Shown here: piece after piece, positions 54,135-63,743 of the stretch
Layout of the letters: every line of letters begins with the position of its first letter
How positions within the stretch are numbered: the stretch's first letter is position 1
Origin: Ciceribacter sichuanensis
GTDB lineage: Bacteria > Pseudomonadota > Alphaproteobacteria > Rhizobiales > Rhizobiaceae
Assembly (NCBI RefSeq): GCF_024055605.1
Contig: NZ_JAMXLX010000007.1
Span: 124,001 to 188,000, forward strand
Length of the DNA: 64,000 bases
Reading direction: 5' to 3'
Position numbers and translations under genes: made by a program
Notes under the pieces: model-generated
The model's database searches: none
Seen by the model: the letters and a program-made list of their open reading frames with translations, nothing else
What the model was told of the DNA's origin: nothing

Positions 54135-54182
54135 GAGAAAAGCTTTTCTCTTTATTGAAATCATTTGATAAAAGGTTTTCTC
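54135..54182. promoter_or_regulatory. Two LacI-family operators 32 bp apart
   Basis: GAGAAAAGCTTTTCTC (54135-54150) is a perfect 16-bp palindrome. GATAAAAGGTTTTCTC (54167-54182) matches it at 14 of 16 positions. The centres are 32 bases apart, about three helical turns, so two dimers could sit on the same face. They lie between the binding-protein gene and the divergent LacI-type gene, close to the latter's start, and should control both. Confidence 0.75.
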
Positions 54183-54203
54183 AAAATTTCGGAGCGTAAG
54201 TGC

Positions 54204-55199
54204 ATGAAAAACGAGCAGCCGCGGCGAACGACCATCCATGACGTGGCGAAAGCCGCCGGCGTCAGCATCGCCACCGTCTCGAAGGCGCTAAACAACAACG
54301 GCAGGATGCAGCCGGAAACCCGGGATCGCATCAAGCGTGCGGCGGCCGAACTGGGTTTCCGGCCGAATGCGCTGGCGCGCGGCCTGCTCAGCAAGCGTAG
54401 CTTCACCGTCGGCCTTCTCACCAACGACACCTATGGCCGTTTCTCGTTGCCGATGATGGCCGGTGTTTCGGAAGCCCTTGTAGACCACGGCGTTTCCGTC
54501 TTCCTGTGCGCCACGAATGACGACCCGGCCCTGACGCACCTGCACATCGAGGCCCTGCTCGACAAGCAGGTCGATGGTATCGTCTTTTCAGCGACGCGCC
54601 TCGACCGACGCCCCCACATGGATCTGTCGAGCCTGCCGATCCCGGTGGTCTATGTCTTTGCGGAGGGACCGCCCGGCAGCGTGGTCATCATCCCCGACGA
54701 CTATCAGGGCGCGCGAATTGCCGTTCAGCATCTGATCGACAAGGGCCGCAAGCGGATCGCCCATATCACTGGACCCGACGATTACCGCGCCGTCAGGGTG
54801 CGCGCAGAGGCCTATCGCGATCTCTGCGGCGGAGACGAACCGGTCCTGTTCGGGGAATGGGAGGAAAGCTGGGGCCATCAGGCCGTGGACCTTCTATGGT
54901 CGCGCGACCAGGCACCGCCGGACGCCCTCTTCTGCGGCAACGACCAGATCGCGCGCGGCGCGATCGATGCGCTACGCGATCGCAACATCGCAATTCCCGA
55001 AGATGTTTCCGTCGTCGGCTTCGACAACTGGGAGATCGTCGCCGAACAAACCCGACCGTCATTGACGACGATCGACATGGGGATGAAGGAACTGGGACGT
55101 CAGGCAGGGCTCGCCGTGCTTACCCTTTCCAAGGGGCAGTCCATGAGCGGCGGTACGCGCAAGCTGCCTTGCAGCCTCGTGGTGCGCCAATCGAGCTAG
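54204..55199 (+). CDS. LacI-family transcriptional regulator
   Basis: The 331-residue regulator starts at ATG 54204 with GGAG nine bases upstream. Residues 9-55 are the LacI helix-turn-helix and hinge region (TIHDVAKAAGVSIATVSKAL, then PNALARGL). The rest is a periplasmic-binding-like sugar sensor domain (GLLTNDTYGRFSLPMMAGV, GFDNWEIVAEQTRPSLTTI). It is divergent from the GH127/ABC operon and presumably represses it until an arabinose-type inducer appears. Confidence 0.92.
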   Translation: MKNEQPRRTTIHDVAKAAGVSIATVSKALNNNGRMQPETRDRIKRAAAELGFRPNALARGLLSKRSFTVGLLTNDTYGRFSLPMMAGVSEALVDHGVSVFLCATNDDPALTHLHIEALLDKQVDGIVFSATRLDRRPHMDLSSLPIPVVYVFAEGPPGSVVIIPDDYQGARIAVQHLIDKGRKRIAHITGPDDYRAVRVRAEAYRDLCGGDEPVLFGEWEESWGHQAVDLLWSRDQAPPDALFCGNDQIARGAIDALRDRNIAIPEDVSVVGFDNWEIVAEQTRPSLTTIDMGMKELGRQAGLAVLTLSKGQSMSGGTRKLPCSLVVRQSS

Positions 55200-55221
55200 G
55201 CCAAGGCGCGGAGTCCTCTAC

Positions 55222-55770
55222 TCAGAAGGTCGGCGGCGTGCAGGCGCTGATGACCTCACAGGGAACCGGTCCGACACAGCGGAACCGATGCGGCCGGCGG
55301 CTTTCGAAGTAATAGGCGTCACCCGCGCCGAGAATGCGCCGCTCGTCGTCCACGGTCACTTCCAGCCGACCGGAGAGCACGATGCCGCCCTCTTCCCCCT
55401 CATGCACCAGCGGCACCTTGCCGGTATCGGCGCCCGGCTGATAGCACTCCTTCAGGATCTGAAGGCTTCGACCGAAAAGGCTCTCGCCGATCTGGCGATA
55501 GGAAATCGCGCCCTTGCCGATCTCCACCAGTTCCTCTGCCGCATAAAATGCCTTGCGCGGCTTTTCCGGCTCGAAAGCGAAAAACTCCGCAAGACCGATC
55601 GGAATACCGTCCAGAATACGCTTTAATGCGCCGACGGAAGGGTTAGACGCATTCGACTCGATCAGTGAAATCGTCGAGTTGGTCACCCCTGCCCGCTTGG
55701 CAAGTTCGCGCTGCGAGAGATTATGCGCCATGCGCAAATGGCGAAGCCTGTTGCCGATATCGACCGTCAT
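55222..55770 (-). CDS. XRE-cupin transcriptional regulator (PuuR/DdlR-like)
   Basis: The 182-residue protein has an N-terminal XRE helix-turn-helix (LSQRELAKRAGVTNSTISLIE, residues 18-38) and a C-terminal cupin domain (HEGEEGGIVLSGRLEVTVDD, then GDAYYFESRRPHRF). Such regulators sense amines or amino acids. It is divergent from the transaminase gene, with a TTCGA-N4-TCGAA dyad between them, and is its likely regulator. Confidence 0.9.
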   Translation of the reverse strand: MTVDIGNRLRHLRMAHNLSQRELAKRAGVTNSTISLIESNASNPSVGALKRILDGIPIGLAEFFAFEPEKPRKAFYAAEELVEIGKGAISYRQIGESLFGRSLQILKECYQPGADTGKVPLVHEGEEGGIVLSGRLEVTVDDERRILGAGDAYYFESRRPHRFRCVGPVPCEVISACTPPTF

Positions 55771-55793
55771 GGGGCACTCTGGTGTTCAAGGTG

Positions 55794-55807
55794 TTCGAAA
55801 TATCGAA
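55794..55807. promoter_or_regulatory. Putative operator in the XRE-cupin/transaminase divergent promoter
   Basis: TTCGA-AATA-TCGAA is a dyad 24 bases upstream of the regulator start, embedded in a longer GTGTT-N11-AACAC repeat (55791-55811). The 144-base intergenic region holds no gene. Confidence 0.5.
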
Positions 55808-55914
55808 ACACACGATACCGAAATGTTAAATATCAACAACTTAAAAAAGCCGAGAAAAGGACTTGTTCGGTGGTCAAAAATCGCTGAACTCAACGCATCT
55901 TAAAGGAGACCCGC

Positions 55915-57249
55915 ATGGACCACCGCAGCAAAGCCAACGCCCCCGTCCTCGACAATTTCTGGATGCCTTTCACCGCAAACCGGCAGTTCAAGGCCACGCC
56001 GCGGTTGCTGGCTGAAGCGGAGGGCATGTATTACACCGACATCGACGGCAACAAGGTGCTCGACGGCACCGCCGGCCTGTGGTGTTGCAACGCCGGCCAT
56101 GGCCGCAAGAAGATCGTAGAGGCCGTGGAGCGCCAGATCCGCACGCTGGATTTCGCCCCGACCTTCCAGATGGGCCATCCGGCCGCTTTCGATTTCGCCG
56201 CCAAGCTCGCAGCCCATGCACCGGGCGGCGCTGCCGCCCAGCTCGACCGCGTGTTCTTCACCGGCTCCGGCTCCGAATCCGTCGATACCGCCCTCAAGAT
56301 CGCCATCGCTTACCAGCGTGCAATCGGCCAGGGCACCCGCACCCGCATCATCGGCCGTGAAAAGGGCTATCATGGCGTAGGCTTCGGCGGTATTTCCGTC
56401 GGCGGCCTCGTCAACAACCGTCGCATGTTCCCGCAGATCCCTGCCGACCACATGCGCCATACGCTGGACCTCGAGCGCAACGCCTTCTCCAAGGGCCTGC
56501 CGCAGCACGGCATCGAACTGGCGGAAGATCTGGAACGGCTGGTCGCGCTTCACGGCGCCGAAACGATCGCTGCCGTCATCGTCGAGCCGATGTCCGGCTC
56601 GGCCGGCGTCATCCTGCCGCCGAAGGGCTATCTGGAGCGCATCCGCGCCATTGCCGACAAATACGGCATCCTGGTAATCTTCGACGAAGTCATCACCGGC
56701 TTCGGTCGCCTCGGCACGCCGTTCGCTGCTGATTACTTCGGCGTAACGCCGGATCTCGTCACCACGGCGAAGGGCATCACCAACGGTACGATCCCGATGG
56801 GCGCCGTCTTCGCCAGCCGCAAGGTCTATGACGGCTTGATGGTCGGTCCGGAAAATGCCATCGAACTGTTCCATGGCTACACCTATTCCGGCCATCCGGT
56901 CGCTTGCGCAGCCGGTCTCGCCACCATGGAAATCTACGAGGAAGAAGGCCTGCTGACGCGCGCCGCCAGTCTCGAGGAATACTGGCAGGAAGCCCTGCAC
57001 TCGCTGAAGGGCCAGCCGCACATCATCGACATCCGCAACATTGGTCTCGTCGGCGCAATCGAACTCGCGCCGCGCGACGGCGCTCCGGGCACCCGCGCCT
57101 ATGATGTCTTCGTCGATTGCTTCAAGAAGGGCACCCTGATCCGCGTTACCGGCGACATCATCGCGCTTTCCCCGCCGCTCATCGTCGAGAAAGAACAGAT
57201 CGACACGATCGTTTCGACGATTGCCGACGCCCTGAAGCGCGCGGCCTGA
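55915..57249 (+). CDS. Class III omega-amino acid:pyruvate transaminase
   Basis: The 444-residue PLP enzyme resembles beta-alanine:pyruvate transaminase (FWMPFTANRQFK at the N-terminus, GLWCCNAGHGRK, GSGSESVDTALKIA, IFDEVITGFGRLG). The PLP lysine is Lys286 in TTAKGITNG. It transfers the amino group of an omega-amino acid such as beta-alanine, or of an amine, to pyruvate. ATG 55915 follows AAAGGAGACCCGC. A strong terminator follows, so it is monocistronic. beta-Alanine would also be a product of a reductive pyrimidine route, but the hydantoinase genes are 36 kb away and a link is only a guess. Confidence 0.9.
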   Translation: MDHRSKANAPVLDNFWMPFTANRQFKATPRLLAEAEGMYYTDIDGNKVLDGTAGLWCCNAGHGRKKIVEAVERQIRTLDFAPTFQMGHPAAFDFAAKLAAHAPGGAAAQLDRVFFTGSGSESVDTALKIAIAYQRAIGQGTRTRIIGREKGYHGVGFGGISVGGLVNNRRMFPQIPADHMRHTLDLERNAFSKGLPQHGIELAEDLERLVALHGAETIAAVIVEPMSGSAGVILPPKGYLERIRAIADKYGILVIFDEVITGFGRLGTPFAADYFGVTPDLVTTAKGITNGTIPMGAVFASRKVYDGLMVGPENAIELFHGYTYSGHPVACAAGLATMEIYEEEGLLTRAASLEEYWQEALHSLKGQPHIIDIRNIGLVGAIELAPRDGAPGTRAYDVFVDCFKKGTLIRVTGDIIALSPPLIVEKEQIDTIVSTIADALKRAA

Positions 57250-57257
57250 TAACAAGG

Positions 57258-57291
57258 AAACAGCCAGCCCGGTTCTTCGGGCTGGCTGTTT
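57258..57291 (+). terminator. Intrinsic terminator after the transaminase gene
   Basis: Fourteen-base perfect arms (57258-57271 and 57278-57291) enclose the loop GTTCTT; the stem begins AAACAGCC and ends GGCTGTTT, so it has A and T tails on both sides and could work in both directions. Confidence 0.85.
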
Positions 57292-57369
57292 AAAACCACA
57301 TATTGTTTCCAGCGGGTCTTCGAGCCGATGGGCAGAGATCATTAGGCCTCTGAGTTCCTCAAACGAAAC

Positions 57370-58749
57370 TCAGCCGATCTCCACCGCCCGGCGCCACTGC
57401 TCCCGATAGCCACCAAGGTCAAGTGACGGCTTGTGCCGTATCGCTCCAGAGACCTCCGGCCTCATTCCGGTCAGCATGGCCGCCCCGAGCGCCGTACCGC
57501 TCAGTGAATCGCCGGCCTGTATGGCGACCTCCCTGCCCGTCGCAGACGCCAGCGCCTTCAGATAGACCGCGTTCCGGCTCATCGGCCCCTCGACGACGAT
57601 CTGTCCTTCAGCGCCGATTAGATCGAGGCAGACTTCCGTCATCAGCGCCATGTAGAGCGAGGCCGCAACGACCTTTTCAGCGTCAGAAGCCGGCGAGCCG
57701 ATCCATTGCATTCTGCGCCCCTGAAAGGGCCCGGAACCCTCGACGACATTCGGTAGGATCATCAGCGACTTGCCGATGACCGTATCGACAACCTCATCCA
57801 GATCGCCGTCCGACACGGTGAGGCCCTGCGTCAGAACCTCGAACTCACGGCCACCCATGAAGCGTGCCGAAGGCGTGGCCTTGCCGAAGGCATTGACGTT
57901 GGCGAGGCTATCCCGTTCCGGCGTCAACGCATCGAGATTACCCGGCGTCGCGAAACACACCACCCAGGTTCCCGTCGAGACCACGGAGAAGGGCGTCTCG
58001 CAGGAAACAAGATGCGGCAGCAGCGACGCGTTGGAATCGTGGATGCCACAATAGACAGGTACCGGACGTTCCAGCCCCAGTGCCGCGCAAAGCTCGGGCC
58101 GTACAGGTCCCAGAGCATCGAAGGCCGAACGGATCGGAGCCAAGCGGTCTCGGATGCCGAGACGGTCCACCAGTGATGAGAACTCGCCCTTCGCGGGGTT
58201 CCAGAGATCCGTGTGACAGCCGAGCGACGTCGCCTCGTTGGCCACCACCCCGCTCAGCCGCCACGCCCAGTATTGCGGGTAGGTGAGAATGGCCCAGACG
58301 CGTTCGAACGCCTCCGGAAAGGCGCTCTTCTGGAAATGCAGTTGGGCACCGAGATTAAGGCCCGAGGAAAGGGCGGGCGAGCATGTCTCGGAGAATTCCG
58401 GCCGGAGCTTTGCATAGGCATCGCGGATCGCCTGCGGGTATTCGAACTCGTAATCCAGCACCGGCAGCGCCAGTTCTCCGTCCTTGCCCAGCAGCACCGC
58501 GCTCGCACCGTGGGTGGTGATGGAAATCACATCGAAACCCGGAGCCCGGGCGAACTCCGCAAGCGTTGCCTGGATGAAGGACCAGAGTGCCTCTATGTCA
58601 TAATGCGGATAGGGCGGCGCGGCGATGACGGTGTTGGGCGTCTTGCGCACAGCGATTTCGGCGCCGCTTTTCCCATCCAGCAAGACCACCTTGGCATTGG
58701 TCTTGCCGATATCGATGACGGCGACCCGCTCGTATTTCGTATCCGTCAT
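57370..58749 (-). CDS. rhaK: L-rhamnulose kinase (FGGY family)
   Basis: The 459-residue sugar kinase starts at ATG 58749, overlapping the rhaU stop by four bases (ATGA); the frame to 58836 is rejected because it overlaps rhaU. Typical FGGY features are the N-terminal phosphate loop [13 protein letters not shown], the GCHTDLWNP segment, GIHDSNAS (catalytic Asp) and STGTWVV. Position at the end of rhaSTPQU matches rhaK of Rhizobium leguminosarum, where the kinase is also needed for rhamnose transport. Confidence 0.92.
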   Translation of the reverse strand: MTDTKYERVAVIDIGKTNAKVVLLDGKSGAEIAVRKTPNTVIAAPPYPHYDIEALWSFIQATLAEFARAPGFDVISITTHGASAVLLGKDGELALPVLDYEFEYPQAIRDAYAKLRPEFSETCSPALSSGLNLGAQLHFQKSAFPEAFERVWAILTYPQYWAWRLSGVVANEATSLGCHTDLWNPAKGEFSSLVDRLGIRDRLAPIRSAFDALGPVRPELCAALGLERPVPVYCGIHDSNASLLPHLVSCETPFSVVSTGTWVVCFATPGNLDALTPERDSLANVNAFGKATPSARFMGGREFEVLTQGLTVSDGDLDEVVDTVIGKSLMILPNVVEGSGPFQGRRMQWIGSPASDAEKVVAASLYMALMTEVCLDLIGAEGQIVVEGPMSRNAVYLKALASATGREVAIQAGDSLSGTALGAAMLTGMRPEVSGAIRHKPSLDLGGYREQWRRAVEIG

Positions 58750-59069
58750 GGCAAGTGGAACACCGTGACGAGATCGGTAGCAACCGGCGAATTGTCCGGA
58801 TTGCTTGCCATGATATCGGCCATGTGAGCCCACCAACGCTTCATCACCGGATGTTCAGGAAGGCTCGCCATGCCATGGGTCTTCGGGCGCGTCAGGACAC
58901 CGAACAACGTGTTGGTCTCGCGGTCCAGATGGATCGAATAATCGCTGACGCCGGCCTCATGCAGGAGGTCGACGAGATCCGGCCAGATCTCGTCATGACG
59001 TTTCCTGTATTCGGCCTCCATGCCGGGATTGAGCTTCATCTTGAAGGCGTGCTTTTCCAGCTCGGACAT
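58746..59069 (-). CDS. rhaU: L-rhamnose mutarotase
   Basis: The 107-residue protein matches the RhaM/RhaU family (dimeric alpha/beta barrel) with the catalytic histidine in [11 protein letters not shown], the [15 protein letters not shown] strand and the MADIM-NPDNSPV tail. It interconverts the anomers of L-rhamnose. It overlaps rhaQ by one base and rhaK by four. Confidence 0.93.
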   Translation of the reverse strand: MSELEKHAFKMKLNPGMEAEYRKRHDEIWPDLVDLLHEAGVSDYSIHLDRETNTLFGVLTRPKTHGMASLPEHPVMKRWWAHMADIMASNPDNSPVATDLVTVFHLP

Positions 59070-60085
59070 CAGCTCTTCCTCGCGTTGCGAATGCGGCGGC
59101 CGATGATGGGCAGTGCGATGGTGACGATCAGAAGCAGGCCGATGAAGATCGACATGACGATGCCCGGAACGTTGAGAAGGCCGAGGCCGAAGGTGACGAG
59201 GCCCATGACGAAGGCGGCGATGACGACGCCCGCGATGGTGCCTGCACCGCCGAGGATCGAGACCCCGCCGAGAACCACCATGGTCACGACCTCAAGCTCC
59301 CAGCCTTGAGCGATCGAAGGACGGGTTGAGCCGAGGCGAGAGGTGAGGCAGACGGCCGCGATACCGCTCATCAGGCCGGTGAGCACAAACAGGATGAACT
59401 TCACCCGCTCGACCGGAATGCCGGAGAAACGTGCCGCAAGCGGATTGTTGCCGATCACATAGACCTGCCGCCCGAAATTTGTCGCGTGCAGAAGAACGGC
59501 GAAGACACCGGCGAGAACGAGGAAGAGCACAAATTCGAAGGAGAAGACCCATAAGACATAGCCCTGGCCGAAATAGCCGAAATCTGCAGGATACTTGCCA
59601 TAAGCCTGATCGCCGAGCACGATATAGGAAATGCCGCGGAAGAGGCTCATCGTGCCGATGGTGACGACGATGGACGGCAGTTTCAGCCCAGCAACCATCA
59701 GCCCGTTGAACGCGCCACAGGCAAGACCGACGCCGATGCCGATGGCGACGAGGCCGGGCGTGCCGACACCCATCTGAACGGCGGCGCCCATGGCTGTCGA
59801 TGCAAGCGCGATGATGGCGGCGACCGAAAGATCGATCTCACCGGCGATGATCAGCAGCGCCATGGCGAAGGCGATCATCGCCTTCTCAGTGAAGTTGAAG
59901 GTCGCGTCCGACAGGTTCCAGGCATCGAGGAAGTAGGGCGAAGCCAGCGAATTGGCGATGAAGATCACCACGGCGACGCCGAACAGCAGCACCTCCCAGC
60001 TTCCCATCAACCGCTTGAAGGGTGTGCCCAGCCGATCCGGAATCTGGCGGCGTGTCACGACGTTTTCCGAAGCTGCAACGGTCAT
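59069..60085 (-). CDS. rhaQ: Rhamnose ABC transporter permease
   Basis: This 338-residue RbsC-type membrane protein has the signature [16 protein letters not shown] and [14 protein letters not shown]. It overlaps rhaP by four bases and forms the rhamnose channel with it. The two permeases are diverged from each other, which is characteristic of the rhizobial rhamnose system. Confidence 0.92.
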   Translation of the reverse strand: MTVAASENVVTRRQIPDRLGTPFKRLMGSWEVLLFGVAVVIFIANSLASPYFLDAWNLSDATFNFTEKAMIAFAMALLIIAGEIDLSVAAIIALASTAMGAAVQMGVGTPGLVAIGIGVGLACGAFNGLMVAGLKLPSIVVTIGTMSLFRGISYIVLGDQAYGKYPADFGYFGQGYVLWVFSFEFVLFLVLAGVFAVLLHATNFGRQVYVIGNNPLAARFSGIPVERVKFILFVLTGLMSGIAAVCLTSRLGSTRPSIAQGWELEVVTMVVLGGVSILGGAGTIAGVVIAAFVMGLVTFGLGLLNVPGIVMSIFIGLLLIVTIALPIIGRRIRNARKS

Positions 60086-61080
60086 GCGGTCACCTCATGG
60101 GTATCCTTGGCTGCGCGGTCGCGCAGGATGATGCGGCCCTTCTTGCGCTCGGCGCGGGCATTGAAGACGACGGCCAGCACGATGACGATGCCGGAAATGG
60201 CCATCTGGGCAAACGGCGAGATACCGATTACCGGCAGCGCATTCTTGATGACGCCGAGGAAAAGCGCGCCGAGAACGGTTCCGACAACGGTCCCGATACC
60301 ACCGGCAATCGATACGCCGCCGATCACATTGGCCGCGACGCTATCGAGTTCGAAACCGGCTGCGATATCGACATAGGCAACCGCATAGCGGGAAACCCAG
60401 AGATAGCCGGCAAGCCCCGCAAGCGCACCCGACACCACGAAAGCGAGAAAGCGCGCCCGGCCGATATCGATGCCGGCATAGACGGCAGCCGTCGGGTTGC
60501 CGCCGGCGGCATAGGTCGAGCGACCGAAGGGCGTGCGGGTCAGGACGAACCAGATCAGGAAAACAATAGCGATTGCCACCCAGGACAGGATCGGCATCCC
60601 GAGCACCACGAGACGCGGCAGATTGAGGAAATCCGGGGTCATCTGGTGCGCATTGACCCAGCTGCCACCGGAAAGCACGAAGGCCATGCCGCGATAGATC
60701 GTCAGCGTGCCGAGCGTCACCACGATCGGCGGGATCTGCAGGAGCCAGACGAGAAAGCCGTTGATTGCGCCAAGGGCTGCACCGATCACGACGGCGAGAA
60801 CGATCAGCAGCGCCAGCGGCAGGCCCGGATAGGCCGCGTCGAGCATCGCGACCGCCATGCCGGTAAACGCGAGATTGGCGGCAACCGAGAGGTCGATCGA
60901 CTTGGTCAGGATGACCGTCATCTGGCCAAGCGCCAGAATGATCAGGATCGACGTGTCGTTGAAGATGTTGGCGAGGTTTCCGGGCGTGGCGAAATTGGAT
61001 GCCCGGGTCGAGAAGCCGGCGATCATCACGATGATGATCAGCCCGAGCAACAATTCGCGGTTTTTCAGGAGACGTTGCAT
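60082..61080 (-). CDS. rhaP: Rhamnose ABC transporter permease
   Basis: This 332-residue RbsC-type permease has LTKSIDLSVAANLAFTGMAV and IGGVSIAGGIGTVVGTVLG. ATG 61080 is chosen because AAGG lies eight bases upstream; ATG 61098 would overlap the rhaT stop. It is located between rhaT and rhaQ. Confidence 0.92.
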   Translation of the reverse strand: MQRLLKNRELLLGLIIIVMIAGFSTRASNFATPGNLANIFNDTSILIILALGQMTVILTKSIDLSVAANLAFTGMAVAMLDAAYPGLPLALLIVLAVVIGAALGAINGFLVWLLQIPPIVVTLGTLTIYRGMAFVLSGGSWVNAHQMTPDFLNLPRLVVLGMPILSWVAIAIVFLIWFVLTRTPFGRSTYAAGGNPTAAVYAGIDIGRARFLAFVVSGALAGLAGYLWVSRYAVAYVDIAAGFELDSVAANVIGGVSIAGGIGTVVGTVLGALFLGVIKNALPVIGISPFAQMAISGIVIVLAVVFNARAERKKGRIILRDRAAKDTHEVTA

Positions 61081-61090
61081 TGAAATGTCC

Positions 61091-62626
61091 TTACGCATTG
61101 CCGGTCGCGGCGCGCACCAGCGTCTCGGCGGTGAGGCCCTGACGCGGGTAGATGCCGGCCTGAAGACCTTCGCGCATCACCATGACGCGGTCCGACATGC
61201 CGAGGATCTCGGGCAGTTCGGAGGAGATCATGATGATCGAGAGGCCTTCGTTCGCGAGTTCGGAGATGAAGCCGTGGACGGCGGCCTTGGAGCCGATGTC
61301 AATGCCCTTGGTCGGCTCGTCGAGGATGATGACCTTCGGCTGGGTGGCGAGCCACTTGCCGATGACCACCTTCTGCTGGTTGCCGCCCGAAAGCGTTCCG
61401 ACCGGCACGGAAAGGGCTGCGGCGCGAAGATCCAGCCGTTCGGCATATTTGCGGGCGAGCGAGAACTCGTTGATCGCCTTCAGGAAGCCTCTTGCCGACG
61501 TGCGGGCCAGCGACGGCAGCGACATGTTCTGGTAGATCGGCATTTCGAGCGCCAGACCATGGCGGCCACGCTCTTCCGGCACATAGACGATGCCGGCGGC
61601 AATGGCGTCCGCAGGGGAGCGGATCACCACGTCTCGTCCCTCGAGTTTCAACGCCCCGGACGCCGGCACGGTGATGCCGAACAACGACTGACAAAGCTCC
61701 GAGCGGCCAGCGCCGATCAGGCCGTAGACGCCGAGGATTTCGCCCTTCTTCAGCTCGAAGGAAATGTCGCGGAATTCCGTTTCATGGCAGTAGCGCTCGA
61801 CGGCAAGCACCGTGCCGCCGATGGCGACCTCCACCTTGGGGAAAACGTCATGCACGTCGCGACCGACCATCAGGCGGACGATTTCATCCTGCGGCGTGTC
61901 CTTCAGAACGCCGGCGCCGACCATCTTGCCGTCGCGGAAAACGGCATAGTTCTCGGCAATCTCGTAGACCTCGTCGAACTTGTGGCTGATGAACAGGATC
62001 GCCTTGCCCTGACGTTTCAGGCCTTCGACGATGCGGAAGAGATCATCGATTTCCTTGCGTGAAAGAGCGGCGGTCGGCTCGTCCATGATGACGATGCGCG
62101 CTTCGACCGAAAGAGCGCGGGCGATCGCCACAAGATGGCGCTGCGCGATCGAAAGATCCTTCAGACGGATCGTCGGATCGATATTGCTTTCAAGCTCCGC
62201 CATAAGCTCGCGCGCACGCTGGTTGATGGTTTTCCAGTCGATCAGGCCGAAACGCGTGCGGGGCGCATGGCCGAGGAAAATGTTCTCGCCGACCGTCAGC
62301 TCGTCGAAAAGCACGGTCTCCTGATGGATCGCGGTGACACCTGCATCGATCGCGGCCTGCGCGCTGGCAAAGGTCATCGCCTGACCATCGATCAGGATTT
62401 CGCCCTCGTTCGGGCGATAGATACCGGTCAGGATCTTCACGAGTGTCGACTTACCCGCGCCGTTCTCGCCGATCAACGCCGTCACCTTGCCGGGATAGAG
62501 CGCGATGTTCACGCCATCGAGCGCCTTCACTCCGGGAAAGATCTGGGAAATGCCACGCATCTCGAGGATGGGCGTGTCAGCGGGTTCAGCGCCCGCGCCG
62601 ATTTTTGAAGCTTGAACGGTCATCAT
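61091..62626 (-). CDS. rhaT: Rhamnose ABC transporter ATP-binding protein
   Basis: This double-domain RbsA-type ATPase of about 511 residues has a normal first Walker A (GENGAGKST), a degenerate second one (GLIGAGRSE) and the [15 protein letters not shown] signature in the second half. ATG 62626 is chosen; 62635 and 62623 are possible. A terminator-like hairpin lies between it and the upstream rhaS. Confidence 0.92.
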   Translation of the reverse strand: MMTVQASKIGAGAEPADTPILEMRGISQIFPGVKALDGVNIALYPGKVTALIGENGAGKSTLVKILTGIYRPNEGEILIDGQAMTFASAQAAIDAGVTAIHQETVLFDELTVGENIFLGHAPRTRFGLIDWKTINQRARELMAELESNIDPTIRLKDLSIAQRHLVAIARALSVEARIVIMDEPTAALSRKEIDDLFRIVEGLKRQGKAILFISHKFDEVYEIAENYAVFRDGKMVGAGVLKDTPQDEIVRLMVGRDVHDVFPKVEVAIGGTVLAVERYCHETEFRDISFELKKGEILGVYGLIGAGRSELCQSLFGITVPASGALKLEGRDVVIRSPADAIAAGIVYVPEERGRHGLALEMPIYQNMSLPSLARTSARGFLKAINEFSLARKYAERLDLRAAALSVPVGTLSGGNQQKVVIGKWLATQPKVIILDEPTKGIDIGSKAAVHGFISELANEGLSIIMISSELPEILGMSDRVMVMREGLQAGIYPRQGLTAETLVRAATGNA

Positions 62627-62644
62627 CCCGTGCATCCGAAAATG

Positions 62645-62674
62645 GAAAAGGGCCCGGCGGCCAATGCCGCCGGG
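62645..62674 (-). terminator. Attenuator-like hairpin between rhaS and rhaT
   Basis: Nine-base arms CCCGGCGGC (62653-62661) and GCCGCCGGG (62666-62674) with a CAAT loop are followed on the minus strand by CCTTTTCC. It lies 19 bases after the rhaS stop. Partial termination here would give more binding protein than membrane components. Confidence 0.6.
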
Positions 62675-62692
62675 TGTTTTGGTGTCCGAGGA

Positions 62693-63688
62693 TCAGAAGA
62701 TCTTCGAGAACTGATCGATGTTCGATGCGTCGTAGACGAAGGGATCCGCCATTGCGGCTTCCCCGGTATCGCCGATCTTGATCTTGCCCATGCGGCCGGC
62801 TTCGATTTCCGAACCCGGAGCACCGTCGGTGTCGCCCTTGACCAGGTGATAGGCGATCTGGGTTGCCGAATAACCGAGGTCGATCGGGTTCCAGATGGCG
62901 AATTCCTTGGTCGCGCCGGACTTGATGGCGCCGGCCATTTCCGAGGGAAGGCCGAGGCCCGTCACGTAGACGTCACCGATCTTGCCCGCATCCTTTACAG
63001 CCTGGGAGGCCGCGAGAACGCCGACGGTGGTCGGAGCAACGATGACCTTCACGTTCGGCGAGGACGACAGCAGGCCGTTGGCTTCGCGGTAGCTCTTGTC
63101 GGCGAGGTCATCGCCGTAGACCGTGGTCACCAAGTTGAGGCCGGGGAAGTCCTTCAGCTGCTTCTTCATTTCCTCGATCCAGATGTTCTGGTTGGTCGAG
63201 GTCGTGGTGGCCGACAGAATGGCGAAGTCACCCTTGCCTTCCGGCAGGTGGTCGGCGGCAAGCTTGAGGCACATCTTGCCGATCAGCTCGTTGGAAGACG
63301 GGTTCAGGTGCATGATGCGGCCTTCCGGAGCAACGCCGGAGTCCCACGAGATGACCTTGATGCCGCGCTGGGCAGCCTTCTTCAGCGCCGGAACGACCGC
63401 ATCCGGGTCGTTGGCGGAAATCGCGATGGCATCAACGCCCTGCGCGATCAGCGAGTTGATGACTTCGATCTGGCCTTCGGCAGTCGTGGACGTCGGGCCG
63501 GTATAGATGATCTCGACGCCGCCGAGTTCCTTGGCGGCTTCCTGCGCACCCTTGTTGGCCGCCTCGAAGAAGCCGTTGCCGAGCGACTTGACCACGAGCG
63601 CGATCTTCATATCGGCGGCACTTGCGGCTGAACCCATGGCCATGGCGGCAAGGGCGACGCCTGCGAGCAGTGTCTTGGCTAGTTTCAT
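62693..63688 (-). CDS. rhaS: Rhamnose-binding periplasmic protein
   Basis: The 331-residue precursor starts at ATG 63688 (GGGAGGAATATCAA upstream) and has a Sec signal peptide (KLAKTLLAGVALAAMAMG, cleavage after ASA at about residue 24). The mature protein is a type I sugar-binding fold (IALVVKSLGNGFFEA, QGVDAIAISANDPDAV, SWDSGV). It is the first structural gene of rhaSTPQUK. Confidence 0.92.
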   Translation of the reverse strand: MKLAKTLLAGVALAAMAMGSAASAADMKIALVVKSLGNGFFEAANKGAQEAAKELGGVEIIYTGPTSTTAEGQIEVINSLIAQGVDAIAISANDPDAVVPALKKAAQRGIKVISWDSGVAPEGRIMHLNPSSNELIGKMCLKLAADHLPEGKGDFAILSATTTSTNQNIWIEEMKKQLKDFPGLNLVTTVYGDDLADKSYREANGLLSSSPNVKVIVAPTTVGVLAASQAVKDAGKIGDVYVTGLGLPSEMAGAIKSGATKEFAIWNPIDLGYSATQIAYHLVKGDTDGAPGSEIEAGRMGKIKIGDTGEAAMADPFVYDASNIDQFSKIF

Positions 63689-63743
63689 TTGATATTCCTC
63701 CCAGGTTGATGGACTGCTTGAACTCCCCACGCAGCCGCGCCTC

